Shown: positions 5,335 to 11,968 of the stretch, piece by piece | Position numbering within the stretch: the stretch's first letter is position 1 | Layout: each line of letters begins with the position of its first letter | NCBI GenBank assembly: GCA_937974195.1 | Contig: CALJIC010000163.1 | Span: 1-12,178 of the forward strand | DNA from: an uncultured Roseiflexaceae bacterium | Lineage (GTDB): Bacteria > Chloroflexota > Chloroflexia > Chloroflexales > Roseiflexaceae | DNA: 12,178 nt | Reading direction: 5' to 3' | Translations under genes and position numbers: made by a program | The notes under the pieces: generated by a model | What the model was told of the DNA's origin: nothing | Seen by the model: only the letters and a program-made list of their open reading frames with translations | Database searches by the model: none

Positions 5335-7758
5335 CTACGGCGCCGCGACCCCCAGCGACGTCTCACCGCCGCGGTTGGTCTCGGACGACGGCGGGCCCTG
5401 GTAGATCGAGCGCTCGGCGACGATCGGCTGCGTCGAGCGGACGGTGGCCGAGATCGCCTGCTGGTTCGGGTAGAGCTCGTGGACCGCCATCGTGTAGCGC
5501 GATCCGCCGGCCATCACCACCGACTGCGTCGCCCTGGTCCCGTTGTCCAGCACGAAGTCCACCGTGACGCGCGCCTGGCTGTTCCTGTTCGGGTTGCTCA
5601 GCAGCAGGTACTCCTGGAACTCTCCGCTCGTGCGGCCGTCGGCGAAGCGCCAGGTGTAGGCCGGGGCCACGGCGCCGGCGTTGGCCGTGCCGGCCGCGTT
5701 GTCGCGCCAGTAGAGCGCCCGCTCCGCCGCCACCGGCCGGTCGGCCTCGACCGTGGTCGCCACGCCCAGCTCGGGGACGACCTCGTTGACATCGATCGCC
5801 AGCCGGGTCGTCGGCGGAATGGCGTAGCGCCTGGTGAGCGACGTGCCGTCCTGCGTGAGGAAGGTCACCGCCACATTCGCGTTCTGCGCGTTGGGGTTCA
5901 GCACCAGGATCGACATGCGGAACGGCGGCTGGGTCGTACCCTCGGCGAAGTACCAGCGCCGCGAGAGCTGCGAGACGCCCGGCGCGGTGTGGACCCCGCC
6001 GGAGTTCTCGGTGCTGCCGGGGCCGAAGATCATCGTGCGCTCGGCGACGATCGGCTGGGTGGCGATCACCCGCGTGCCGAACCCGGCGTTCGGCAGCCGG
6101 TCGCCGACCACCACGACTCGCCGGGTGAAGGGCGGGATGCGGACCGTGTCGCTGGCCGTCGTGCCGTTGTCGCGCATGTAGGTGATCGAGGCGCTCACCT
6201 CCTGGCTCTGCGGGTTGAAGAGCAGCAGGAAGGTGCGGTTGGTCTCCTCGGTCGAGCCCTCGGCGAAGTACCAGACCCGCGAGGGCTGGCTGACGCCCGC
6301 GTTGGCGGTCATGTCGTTGCCGAAGGTCATGAAGCGCTCGGCGACGACCGGCGCGTTGGCCTCGATGATCGACGGCACATCGGTGGTGTCGCTGAACACA
6401 TTGTTGATCACCAGGTCCACGCGGCCGCCGCCGCTCACCGTCGCCTCGCGCACCACCGCGGGGCCGGGCTGGCGCAGCAGGATGAAGCGCACGTTGGCCG
6501 GGTCCGCGCCGGGGTTCAGCACCGCCAGGCGCTGGGCGAAGTCGAAGACGTTCCCCTCGGCGAAGTACCAGCGCGAGCGCACGGTGGTCTGGTCGACGCG
6601 CCGGCGCAGCTCCGGCATCAGCTCGCGCAGCTGCGACGACGGGTCGGCCGAGTCGGGCACCAGATCGGAGTGGGCGGCGATGTTCGGGACGACCACGCTG
6701 GTCCCGCTGAGCGTCGCGCTGTGCTGCCCGAGCGGCGCGATGTCGTAGGCCTGGCCGAGCCACGCCAGCAGCCCCTGGAGCGCGGCGAGCTGCGCCGCGG
6801 GCGGGGCGCTCGCGCCGATGAGTGCCACGTGGATCACCGGGTCTCCGCCGGAGAGGCGCGGGACGGCGGCGTTGGGCCCGCCGACGCGGCCCTCGAAGAC
6901 CGTGCCCTCGCGGTCGACGATGAAGTGGTAGGGGATGTCCTCCCAGCCGAGCACCTGCGTCTGGTAGGCGGCCAGGGCGCGCAGGTAGGGCAGCGGGGCC
7001 TCGAGCGTATCGTCGCCGATCTGGTGCAGCACGATCCCGCGCGGCGTCTGGCGCGCCGGCTTGAGCGCCGACGGGAGATTCCCGCCCCAGCTCAGCCGGG
7101 GGATGATCTCCGGCGGCGGGGTGAGCGTCGCGGGGCCGAAGGGCGCCGGGACACGCTCCAGGCCCGCGGCGCGCTCGGGGCCGCCGGCGGCGATATAGCT
7201 GAGCCTGATGTCGCTCAGCAGCGGCGAAGCGTTGCGCGCCGTCGCCTCGAAGATCGCGCGGAGCTGGAGGAAGGAGGTGCCGGCGGGCAGCGGGAGGGCC
7301 GCCTCCAGCGCCTGCGTCTCGCCGTCGTCCTGCGGGCGCGCGTCGCCGCCGGCAAGCGGGCGCCACTCGCCCAGGTCGGTGGCGCTCGGGCCACCCCGGA
7401 TCTCGAGCGTCAGGCTGGTCCCCGGCGGCACATCGGCGCGCCAGAGCGCGCCCACCGCGTTCAGCCCGAAGGTGGCGCTGATCACCTCGGACTCGAACAC
7501 CCCGCTGGACGCGCCGTCCGCCAGCCGCAGCTCCCCGTCGGCGTTGTTGATGATCTGCAGCCCTTCGCTGCGTGCGCTGCGCTGCCACTCGGCCACCGTG
7601 CTGAAGATGACCGAGCCGACCTGCACCTGCGGGGCGGAGGTCGGCACCGTCGAGGCGGCCGGGTCCGACGTGGGGGTCGGCGTCGGCGCTTCCTGCGCGG
7701 CAGCCGGCAGGCCGAAGAGGAGAGCGATCGCCGGGACAAGCAGCAGCGCGCGTCGCAT
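5335..7758 (-). CDS. Secreted N-acetylmuramoyl-L-alanine amidase (AmpD/PGRP type) with four WYFAEG-type repeats
   Basis: An 807-residue protein with a clean signal peptide (LLLVPAIALLFGLPAAAQEA, cleavage near 21-22) and a short Pro/Thr spacer. A beta-rich N-terminal domain (about 48-190) precedes an amidase_2/PGRP domain (about 215-390), which would cleave the bond between MurNAc and L-Ala. Candidate zinc ligands are His245 (GIVLHQIG), His363 and Asp372 in AAHSDLVPDSADPSS. This HSDxxP...DP pattern resembles AmpD, with Asp as third ligand, rather than the TxC form of animal PGRPs. YHFIVDREGTVFEGR (277-291) is the conserved core. The C-terminal half is four repeats of about 100 residues starting at RWYFAEG 396, VWYFAEG 495, RWYFAEG 601 and TWRFADG 702, each with an L/S-x-NP strand and PxVAER near its end. 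These probably form an extracellular binding or stalk region (inferred). It lies 105 bp after the lipoprotein gene. Confidence 0.9.
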   Translation of the reverse strand: MRRALLLVPAIALLFGLPAAAQEAPTPTPTSDPAASTVPTSAPQVQVGSVIFSTVAEWQRSARSEGLQIINNADGELRLADGASSGVFESEVISATFGLNAVGALWRADVPPGTSLTLEIRGGPSATDLGEWRPLAGGDARPQDDGETQALEAALPLPAGTSFLQLRAIFEATARNASPLLSDIRLSYIAAGGPERAAGLERVPAPFGPATLTPPPEIIPRLSWGGNLPSALKPARQTPRGIVLHQIGDDTLEAPLPYLRALAAYQTQVLGWEDIPYHFIVDREGTVFEGRVGGPNAAVPRLSGGDPVIHVALIGASAPPAAQLAALQGLLAWLGQAYDIAPLGQHSATLSGTSVVVPNIAAHSDLVPDSADPSSQLRELMPELRRRVDQTTVRSRWYFAEGNVFDFAQRLAVLNPGADPANVRFILLRQPGPAVVREATVSGGGRVDLVINNVFSDTTDVPSIIEANAPVVAERFMTFGNDMTANAGVSQPSRVWYFAEGSTEETNRTFLLLFNPQSQEVSASITYMRDNGTTASDTVRIPPFTRRVVVVGDRLPNAGFGTRVIATQPIVAERTMIFGPGSTENSGGVHTAPGVSQLSRRWYFAEGTTQPPFRMSILVLNPNAQNANVAVTFLTQDGTSLTRRYAIPPTTRLAIDVNEVVPELGVATTVEADRPVAAERALYWRDNAAGTANAGAVAPAYTWRFADGRTSGEFQEYLLLSNPNRNSQARVTVDFVLDNGTRATQSVVMAGGSRYTMAVHELYPNQQAISATVRSTQPIVAERSIYQGPPSSETNRGGETSLGVAAP

Positions 7759-7763
7759 AGCAG

Positions 7764-7768
7764 CTCCT
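7764..7768 (-). promoter_or_regulatory. Shine-Dalgarno of the amidase gene
   Basis: AGGAG lies five bases before the ATG at 7758 on the minus strand. It fixes the amidase start and is one of only two strong ribosome sites seen in the window. Confidence 0.8.
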
Positions 7769-7795
7769 AACGTTCCAGAGAGGTACGCCGCGATC

Positions 7796-7828
7796 GTCTG
7801 CGCTGGCGAGCTCGCCGCCGGCGCAGAC
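7796..7828 (-). other. Long intergenic stem-loop between lipoprotein and amidase genes
   Basis: GTCTGCGC (7796-7803) pairs perfectly with GCGCAGAC (7821-7828). The enclosed 17 bases contain a second self-complementary 12-mer, GGCGAGCTCGCC. A smaller hairpin, TCCCT/AGGGA, sits at 7841-7857. Together they fill much of the 105-bp gap between the two genes. No U-tract follows on the minus strand, so this could be an RNA processing or attenuation structure, a non-canonical terminator, or a protein-binding site. Confidence 0.5.
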
Positions 7829-7863
7829 GACCACCGCTCCTCCCTGCCGGTGAGGGATGTGCT

Positions 7864-9918
7864 CTACTCAGGCTTCAGGGCCGACTCGTTGTAGTCGTTG
7901 GCTGAGTCATAGAGGATCCAGCCGCCGCGCCCGTCGTGGTCCTCGACGGCCTGGATCTGCGCGCGAACCTCGGCCGGGCCATACTCCACCAGGAGATGGT
8001 CCGGCACCCAGACCAGGGTGAACTCCTGCAGCCACGGCCGCACCAGCGCCCGCTTGCCGGCCACCTGCTCGGCCCCGGCCTTCATCGACTCGGCGATCAC
8101 CTCGTAGGGGTGCTCGGCCGGGTTATCGAACCCGAACTCGCCGGGCACGAAGTGTGAGGGGTAGACCATCGGCATGACGTAGTCGGTGTACTCCGCCATG
8201 AGGCTCAGGTCCTGCCCGATCAGCGCCGAGGGGCGGAACGCGGTGTAGCCGAACACATCGACCGAGAAGAAGGCGCCGGCGCCGTTGATCGCCCGGTGCG
8301 AGCGCTTGAGCACCTCGACGATGTTGGCGAACTTCTCCTCCGCCGTCCCCTCGCGCGAGAGCTGCAGCCGGTCCTTGTCGTCGGCGGCGAACTCGAGCGA
8401 CGGGAAGCGGATGTAGTCGTAGTTGATCTCGTCGAAGCCCATCAGCGCTGCCTCGACCGAGAGCTGGATGTTGTAGTCCCAGACGTTCTGGTTCCAGGGG
8501 TCGAGCCAGGCGTAGCGAATGTTCGGCGCCGGGTAGTCGGCGAACACGCCGCCGGTGATGCGGTCCTTCGCCGCCCACTCCGGCTTGGCATCCGCCAGGA
8601 CGTTGTCGTGGCTGAAGATGTGGACCCGCGCGATGGTGTAGATGCCGCGCCGCTTGGCCTCCTCGAGGATGCGCGGCAGGTCCATGTTCGGCCGGCTGGT
8701 GCCCAGCTCCTTGACGATCGGCACCTGCGAGTCGTAGTAGATCAGCCCCAGGTCGTCGCGCAGGTCGCTCTTGAGGTCGATCACGATCGCGTTCAGCTCG
8801 GTGCGGTCGATCGCGTCGAAGTACTCCATCAGCAGGTCCCAGTTCGAGGCGACCGCGGCGGTCACGTACAGGGCCTTGGCGGCGAACGGCTCGAGCTCGA
8901 TCCGCTCCGGCACGCTGCCGGGCTTCAGCTCGATCACCGTCTTGCGGTAGCCGGGCGCCAGCACCTGGACGAAGCCCTGCTCGGGGATGCCGTCCAGCGT
9001 GAAGCTGCCGTCGGCGCTGTTGTCCACCCGCACGTACGCGACGTCGCTGCTGGTGAGGTTGGTGGTCGCGATCACGGTCGCGTTGGGGACCGGCTCGCCG
9101 GTGGTCGCATCGACGAGCGTGCCCTTGAGGACATCCGGCCGTAGCACGGCGTCGAGCGTGGTGACGCGCTCGACCGGCTGAGTCAGCTCGGCGTAGCCCT
9201 CGGCGTCCACGGTGACGGTGGCCTGCTCGGGCACGCCCACCAGCCGGTAGCGGCCCTCGGCGTCGGTCTCGGCGCTCGCCTCGCCGGCCCTGACGGTGGC
9301 GCCGGCCACCGGCGCGCCGCTGAAGCGGTCGGTGACCTGGCCGGTGAGGACGTTGGGCCGGATGGCGGCGTCGAAGGTGGTGGTGCGCGCGAGGCTCTCG
9401 CTGAGCGGCTCGTAGTCCTCCTTGGTGATCTCGACGACGAAGCTCTCGGGCAGCCCGGCGAGCGAGAAGCTGCCATCGGCGGCGGTGGTCGCGCTGATCG
9501 CGTCGGTGACCTTCACCAGCGCCCCGTCGACCGGCTCGCCGGTGTAGGCGTCGGTGATCACGCCGCTCAGGGTGTTCGGCCGGATGGCGATCGTATCGAG
9601 GGAGACCGCCGGCGGCTGCGGCCGCTCGAGCTGCGGCTTGGTCGCCAGGTCGATCGTGACCGGCTCATAGCCGCTGGCGCTGACCGTCAGCTGATCCTTT
9701 ATGCTCCAGCGGGGGATCTGGTAGTTCCCGGCGGCGTCAGTCGTCAGCGTGTTCGAGCCGAGGGTTATCTGCGCCGCCCCGACCGGCTGGCCGGTGTAGG
9801 CGTCGGTAATCGTTCCGGTGATGGGGACTTGCGGCCCGGCGCAGGCGACCAGCAGCGCCGCGAAGGCCAGTGCTGCAACGGCACGCCGGGCGCCGCGGAT
9901 TCGAGCGACGATCTGCAT
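7864..9918 (-). CDS. Lipoprotein: four carboxypeptidase-regulatory-like repeats plus DUF4015-type glycosidase-like domain
   Basis: The 684-residue product starts with a lipoprotein signal (AALAFAALLVAC, lipid Cys26). Four repeats follow at about 32-110, 116-187, 190-258 and 263-342. Each opens with a signature such as ITDAYTGEPV, VTDRFSGAPV or VDATTGEPV and ends in LxxIRPN-like linkers, typical of CarboxypepD_reg-like beta-sandwiches. Residues about 345-684 look like the DUF4015 family of putative glycosyl hydrolases with a TIM-barrel fold. Supporting segments are AIVIDLKSD (378-385), RVHIFSH (431-437), GFDEINYDYIRFPS (494-507) and GGWILYDSANDY (665-676). Acidic residues in these segments (for example D496, E497, D501) are catalytic candidates, but activity is unproven. 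The frame is open to an ATG at 10221, which would run through the promoter and the divergent gene; the ATG at 9918 just before the lipoprotein signal is preferred. The likely site of action is the outer face of the membrane on a glycan. Confidence 0.87.
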   Translation of the reverse strand: MQIVARIRGARRAVAALAFAALLVACAGPQVPITGTITDAYTGQPVGAAQITLGSNTLTTDAAGNYQIPRWSIKDQLTVSASGYEPVTIDLATKPQLERPQPPAVSLDTIAIRPNTLSGVITDAYTGEPVDGALVKVTDAISATTAADGSFSLAGLPESFVVEITKEDYEPLSESLARTTTFDAAIRPNVLTGQVTDRFSGAPVAGATVRAGEASAETDAEGRYRLVGVPEQATVTVDAEGYAELTQPVERVTTLDAVLRPDVLKGTLVDATTGEPVPNATVIATTNLTSSDVAYVRVDNSADGSFTLDGIPEQGFVQVLAPGYRKTVIELKPGSVPERIELEPFAAKALYVTAAVASNWDLLMEYFDAIDRTELNAIVIDLKSDLRDDLGLIYYDSQVPIVKELGTSRPNMDLPRILEEAKRRGIYTIARVHIFSHDNVLADAKPEWAAKDRITGGVFADYPAPNIRYAWLDPWNQNVWDYNIQLSVEAALMGFDEINYDYIRFPSLEFAADDKDRLQLSREGTAEEKFANIVEVLKRSHRAINGAGAFFSVDVFGYTAFRPSALIGQDLSLMAEYTDYVMPMVYPSHFVPGEFGFDNPAEHPYEVIAESMKAGAEQVAGKRALVRPWLQEFTLVWVPDHLLVEYGPAEVRAQIQAVEDHDGRGGWILYDSANDYNESALKPE

Positions 9919-9969
9919 GGGCTCGTGTTCTCTTGATGCCGGTATTTGCGCTCCGGCTCGAATGGGCCT

Positions 9970-9998
9970 ATGATAAAGGCTTGACAAGGGGTTGTCAA
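9970..9998 (-). promoter_or_regulatory. Strong sigma-70 promoter for the lipoprotein gene
   Basis: On the minus strand a perfect TTGACA (9993-9998) is followed after exactly 17 bases by TATCAT (9970-9975). The start would be near 9963, giving a leader of about 45 bases before the ATG at 9918. The -35 element lies inside the inverted repeat at 9979-10000, so the promoter could be repressed. Confidence 0.75.
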
Positions 9999-10000
9999 GC
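9979..10000. promoter_or_regulatory. Perfect 9-bp inverted repeat, candidate operator
   Basis: GCTTGACAA (9979-9987) and TTGTCAAGC (9992-10000) are exact reverse complements separated by GGGG. The palindrome covers the -35 element and most of the spacer of the minus-strand promoter, and sits about 35 bases upstream of the presumed plus-strand -10. The size and symmetry fit a site for a dimeric repressor. It could also fold as a hairpin, but no U-tract follows on either strand. Confidence 0.6.
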
Positions 10001-10032
10001 AGCGCACGCGCTGCGCGGCTGAGCACGCCGGG

Positions 10033-10041
10033 TGTAATACT
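10033..10041 (+). promoter_or_regulatory. Possible extended -10 promoter of the oxidoreductase gene
   Basis: TGT followed by AATACT resembles an extended -10 element (4 of 6 consensus bases plus TG). It stands out as an AT-rich island upstream of the oxidoreductase. No good -35 is found 16-18 bases upstream, so this is tentative. Transcription would begin just before the ribosome site at 10048. Confidence 0.35.
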
Positions 10042-10047
10042 ATTCGC

Positions 10048-10053
10048 GGAGGG
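10048..10053 (+). promoter_or_regulatory. Shine-Dalgarno of the oxidoreductase gene
   Basis: GGAGGG lies seven bases before the ATG at 10061. This decides the start against the in-frame ATG at 9992, which lies within the inverted repeat and has no ribosome site. Confidence 0.85.
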
Positions 10054-10060
10054 CAGGACG

Positions 10061-11344
10061 ATGGAGCAGACGATCTCGCCGGCGGCGATCCCCTCCAGCC
10101 CAGGGGCGCCGCCGCCCTCATACTGGCACGTGACCGCCGGCGCGGAGCCGCTCGCCGCGGACGATCTGCCGCAGTCGGCGGACGTGGTGGTTGTGGGCGC
10201 AGGGCTGCTGGGCGCGTGCACGGCCTACTGGCTGGCGCGGCGCGGCGCGCGCGTGATCGTGGTGGAGCGCGAGGCCCCGGGCGCTGGCGCGACCGGGCGC
10301 AACGGCGGCTTCCTGACCTCCGGGACGGCCGAGTCCTACCCGGACGCCATCGCGCGGCTCGGGCACGCCACGGCGAAGGCGATCTGGGACCTGACGATCG
10401 AGAACCGGGCCTTGGCGCGCCAGGTGCTCGCCGAGGAGCAGATCGCGTGCGACTACCGCGAGCCGGGGCACCTGTCCCTGGCGCTCGGCACGGAGCAGAT
10501 GGAGGCGGTGCGGCGCGCGGTCGCGGCGCTCAAGGCCGACGGCTTCGCGGCCGAGGCGCTCGACCGGGCGCAGGTGCAAGAGTTGATCGCCACGCCGCTC
10601 GGCGAGGAGGTGAGCGGCGGGCTGTTCGGGCCGGAGAGCGGGCTGCTGCACTCGGCGCGCTTCGTCCGCGGGGTCATGGCCGCGGCGCAGCGCCGCGGGG
10701 CGCGGCTGTGCATCGCCGAGGTGCGCGGCGTGGCGCAGGACGGCGACGGCGTGGCGCTGGAGACCAGCGCGGGCCGCGTGCGCGCCGGGTCCGCCGTGCT
10801 GGCGCTGAACGCCTGGACCAGCCGCGTCGCCCCGGCGCTCGCGGGAATCATCCGCCCGGTGCGCGGCCAGGTGCTGGCGTACGCGCCGCCGCAGGCCGCC
10901 GCACGGCCGATCTTCCGCCTGGGCATGGGCGCCGAGCTGACGGCGACCGGCGAGTACTGGCACGAGACGCCGCAGGGCGAGATCGTGCTCGGCGGCTGCC
11001 GCACGGCGGCGGCCTCGCGCGACGAGGGAGTGTGGGAGCAGGTGCCGACTGAGGAGGTGCAGCGGGCGCTCGAGGGTGTCTTCCCGCGGCTCTTTCCGCA
11101 GCTCGGCGGGCTGCGGGTGATCCAGCGCTGGGCGGGCCTGATGGCCTTCACGCCGGACTACCTGCCGGTCGCCGACCAGCTGCCCGGCGTACGCGGCGCG
11201 TGGGTCGTCGGCGGGTTCTGCGGGCACGGCATGCCGTTCGGGATGGTGCTGGGACGGCTGCTGGCGCAGGCGGCGACCGAGGGCGCGCGGCCGGAGGCGC
11301 TGGCGCCGCTGAGCCTGCAGCGGCCGACCCTCAGCAGCCGGTGA
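10061..11344 (+). CDS. FAD-dependent oxidoreductase, DAO family (PuuB/DadA-like)
   Basis: A 427-residue flavoenzyme. The ADP-binding Rossmann motif is intact: DVVVVGAGLLGACTAYWLAR (41-60) with GxGxxG at 46-51 and the ribose-binding acidic residue Glu69 in VVEREAPG. ATGRNGGF (77-84) matches the (S/T)GRNGG motif common in gamma-glutamylputrescine oxidase-like and related amine or amino-acid oxidases. The C-terminal flavin-contacting region is present as RWAGLMAFTPDYLPV (356-370) and GGFCGHGMPFG (384-394). Length and both ends fit a complete enzyme of the PF01266 family, which oxidises amines, N-methyl amino acids or D-amino acids. No signal peptide is present, so it is probably cytoplasmic. It is monocistronic and divergent from the envelope genes; neighbours give no clue to the substrate. 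Possible co-regulation with the lipoprotein through the shared palindrome is inference. Confidence 0.9.
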   Translation: MEQTISPAAIPSSPGAPPPSYWHVTAGAEPLAADDLPQSADVVVVGAGLLGACTAYWLARRGARVIVVEREAPGAGATGRNGGFLTSGTAESYPDAIARLGHATAKAIWDLTIENRALARQVLAEEQIACDYREPGHLSLALGTEQMEAVRRAVAALKADGFAAEALDRAQVQELIATPLGEEVSGGLFGPESGLLHSARFVRGVMAAAQRRGARLCIAEVRGVAQDGDGVALETSAGRVRAGSAVLALNAWTSRVAPALAGIIRPVRGQVLAYAPPQAAARPIFRLGMGAELTATGEYWHETPQGEIVLGGCRTAAASRDEGVWEQVPTEEVQRALEGVFPRLFPQLGGLRVIQRWAGLMAFTPDYLPVADQLPGVRGAWVVGGFCGHGMPFGMVLGRLLAQAATEGARPEALAPLSLQRPTLSSR

Positions 11345-11416
11345 GCGGCCGCGAGCGCTTCAGAGCGAGGGACAGCGAGAAAGACACCGCGCGCTAAAAA
11401 GATCTCGCCGAAAGAC

Positions 11417-11444
11417 TTGACAGCCGCCGATGGTTTGGTATAAT
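11417..11444 (+). promoter_or_regulatory. Near-consensus promoter of the Leu-Pro tRNA transcript
   Basis: TTGACA (11417-11422) and TATAAT (11439-11444) are both perfect consensus hexamers separated by 16 bases. Transcription would start near 11451, a few bases before the tRNA-Leu gene. This is the strongest promoter in the window, as expected for stable RNA. Confidence 0.92.
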
Positions 11445-11456
11445 ACCGGGCGCGTC

Positions 11457-11542
11457 GCCGGAGTGGCGGAATGGCAGACGCGGCGGTCTCAAAAACCGCT
11501 GGAGGTGACTCCGTGTGGGTTCGACTCCCACCTTCGGCACCA
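11457..11542 (+). tRNA. tRNA-Leu, anticodon CAA
   Basis: The acceptor stem GCCGGAG (11457-11463) pairs with CTTCGGC (11532-11538), with one G-T wobble, followed by discriminator A and an encoded CCA (11540-11542). The anticodon stem GCGGT/ACCGC encloses the loop CTCAAAA with anticodon CAA at 11490-11492, reading UUG. A long variable arm with GGAG/CTCC pairing makes it a class II tRNA, as expected for leucine. The T arm GTGGG-TTCGACT-CCCAC is canonical. It is 86 nt, first in a two-tRNA transcript, with tRNA-Pro 22 bp downstream. Confidence 0.95.
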
Positions 11543-11564
11543 GCCACTCCACAGTGCGGATAGT

Positions 11565-11641
11565 CGGGGCGTGGCTCAGCCTGGTAGAGCGCAGCGTTCG
11601 GGTCGCTGAGGTCGGTGGTTCAAATCCACTCGCCCCGACCA
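11565..11641 (+). tRNA. tRNA-Pro, anticodon CGG
   Basis: The acceptor stem CGGGGCG (11565-11571) pairs perfectly with CGCCCCG (11631-11637), followed by A and an encoded CCA. The anticodon stem CAGCG/CGCTG encloses the loop TTCGGGT with anticodon CGG at 11599-11601, reading CCG. The T arm GGTGG-TTCAAAT-CCACT ends in one mismatch-tolerant pair. The gene is 77 nt. It shares the promoter at 11417-11444 with tRNA-Leu and is followed closely by a terminator hairpin. Confidence 0.95.
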
Positions 11642-11650
11642 AACCCAGAA

Positions 11651-11679
11651 GACCCGCCGGCCCAATGGGCCGGCGGGTC
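11651..11679 (+). terminator. Intrinsic-type terminator after tRNA-Pro
   Basis: A perfect 13-bp GC-rich stem (11651-11663 with 11667-11679) has an AAT loop and is followed by CTCGTTT. The T-tract is short, but stem strength and position, 9 bp after the tRNA-Pro CCA and before a new promoter, support termination. Confidence 0.8.
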
Positions 11680-11690
11680 CTCGTTTCAGC

Positions 11691-11719
11691 TTGACAGGCG
11701 GATTGGCGAGTGTTAGAAT
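11691..11719 (+). promoter_or_regulatory. Near-consensus promoter of tRNA-Arg
   Basis: A perfect TTGACA (11691-11696) and TAGAAT (11714-11719, 5 of 6) lie 17 bases apart, with TGT directly before the -10 as an extended element. Transcription would begin near 11726, about 11 bases before the tRNA. The -35 lies only 11 bases after the preceding terminator stem. Confidence 0.9.
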
Positions 11720-11736
11720 CTGCCAGTGTCGAGGAC

Positions 11737-11813
<77 letters not shown>

Positions 11814-11968
11814 CACACAACAGCCCCGCCGCGGGCAACACGAGCGGATCGAACGGCGCCGGCTTGATGGCTTCCACAGCCACCTCGCCGGCGCCGATCA
11901 TTTCTCCCACACAGCCGCTCGGTGAGCAGCGCCTGAGCCGACACCCACCGCAGCACACCAGCGATAGG

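Noticed and set aside
5479..7770. A 763-codon plus-strand open frame opposite the amidase gene
   Set aside because: Low-complexity composition and no domain, whereas the minus strand encodes a signal peptide, zinc-site motifs and four clear repeats.
9979..10000. CIRCE heat-shock operator at the divergent palindrome
   Set aside because: CIRCE has TTAGCACTC arms with a 9-base spacer; this palindrome has different arms and a 4-base spacer.
9992..10060. Oxidoreductase start at the ATG at 9992
   Set aside because: That ATG lies in the inverted repeat without a ribosome site; the ATG at 10061 has GGAGGG at ideal spacing.
9919..10221. N-terminal extension of the lipoprotein gene to 10221
   Set aside because: It would run through its own promoter and into the divergent oxidoreductase gene, and would bury the lipoprotein signal at residue 102.
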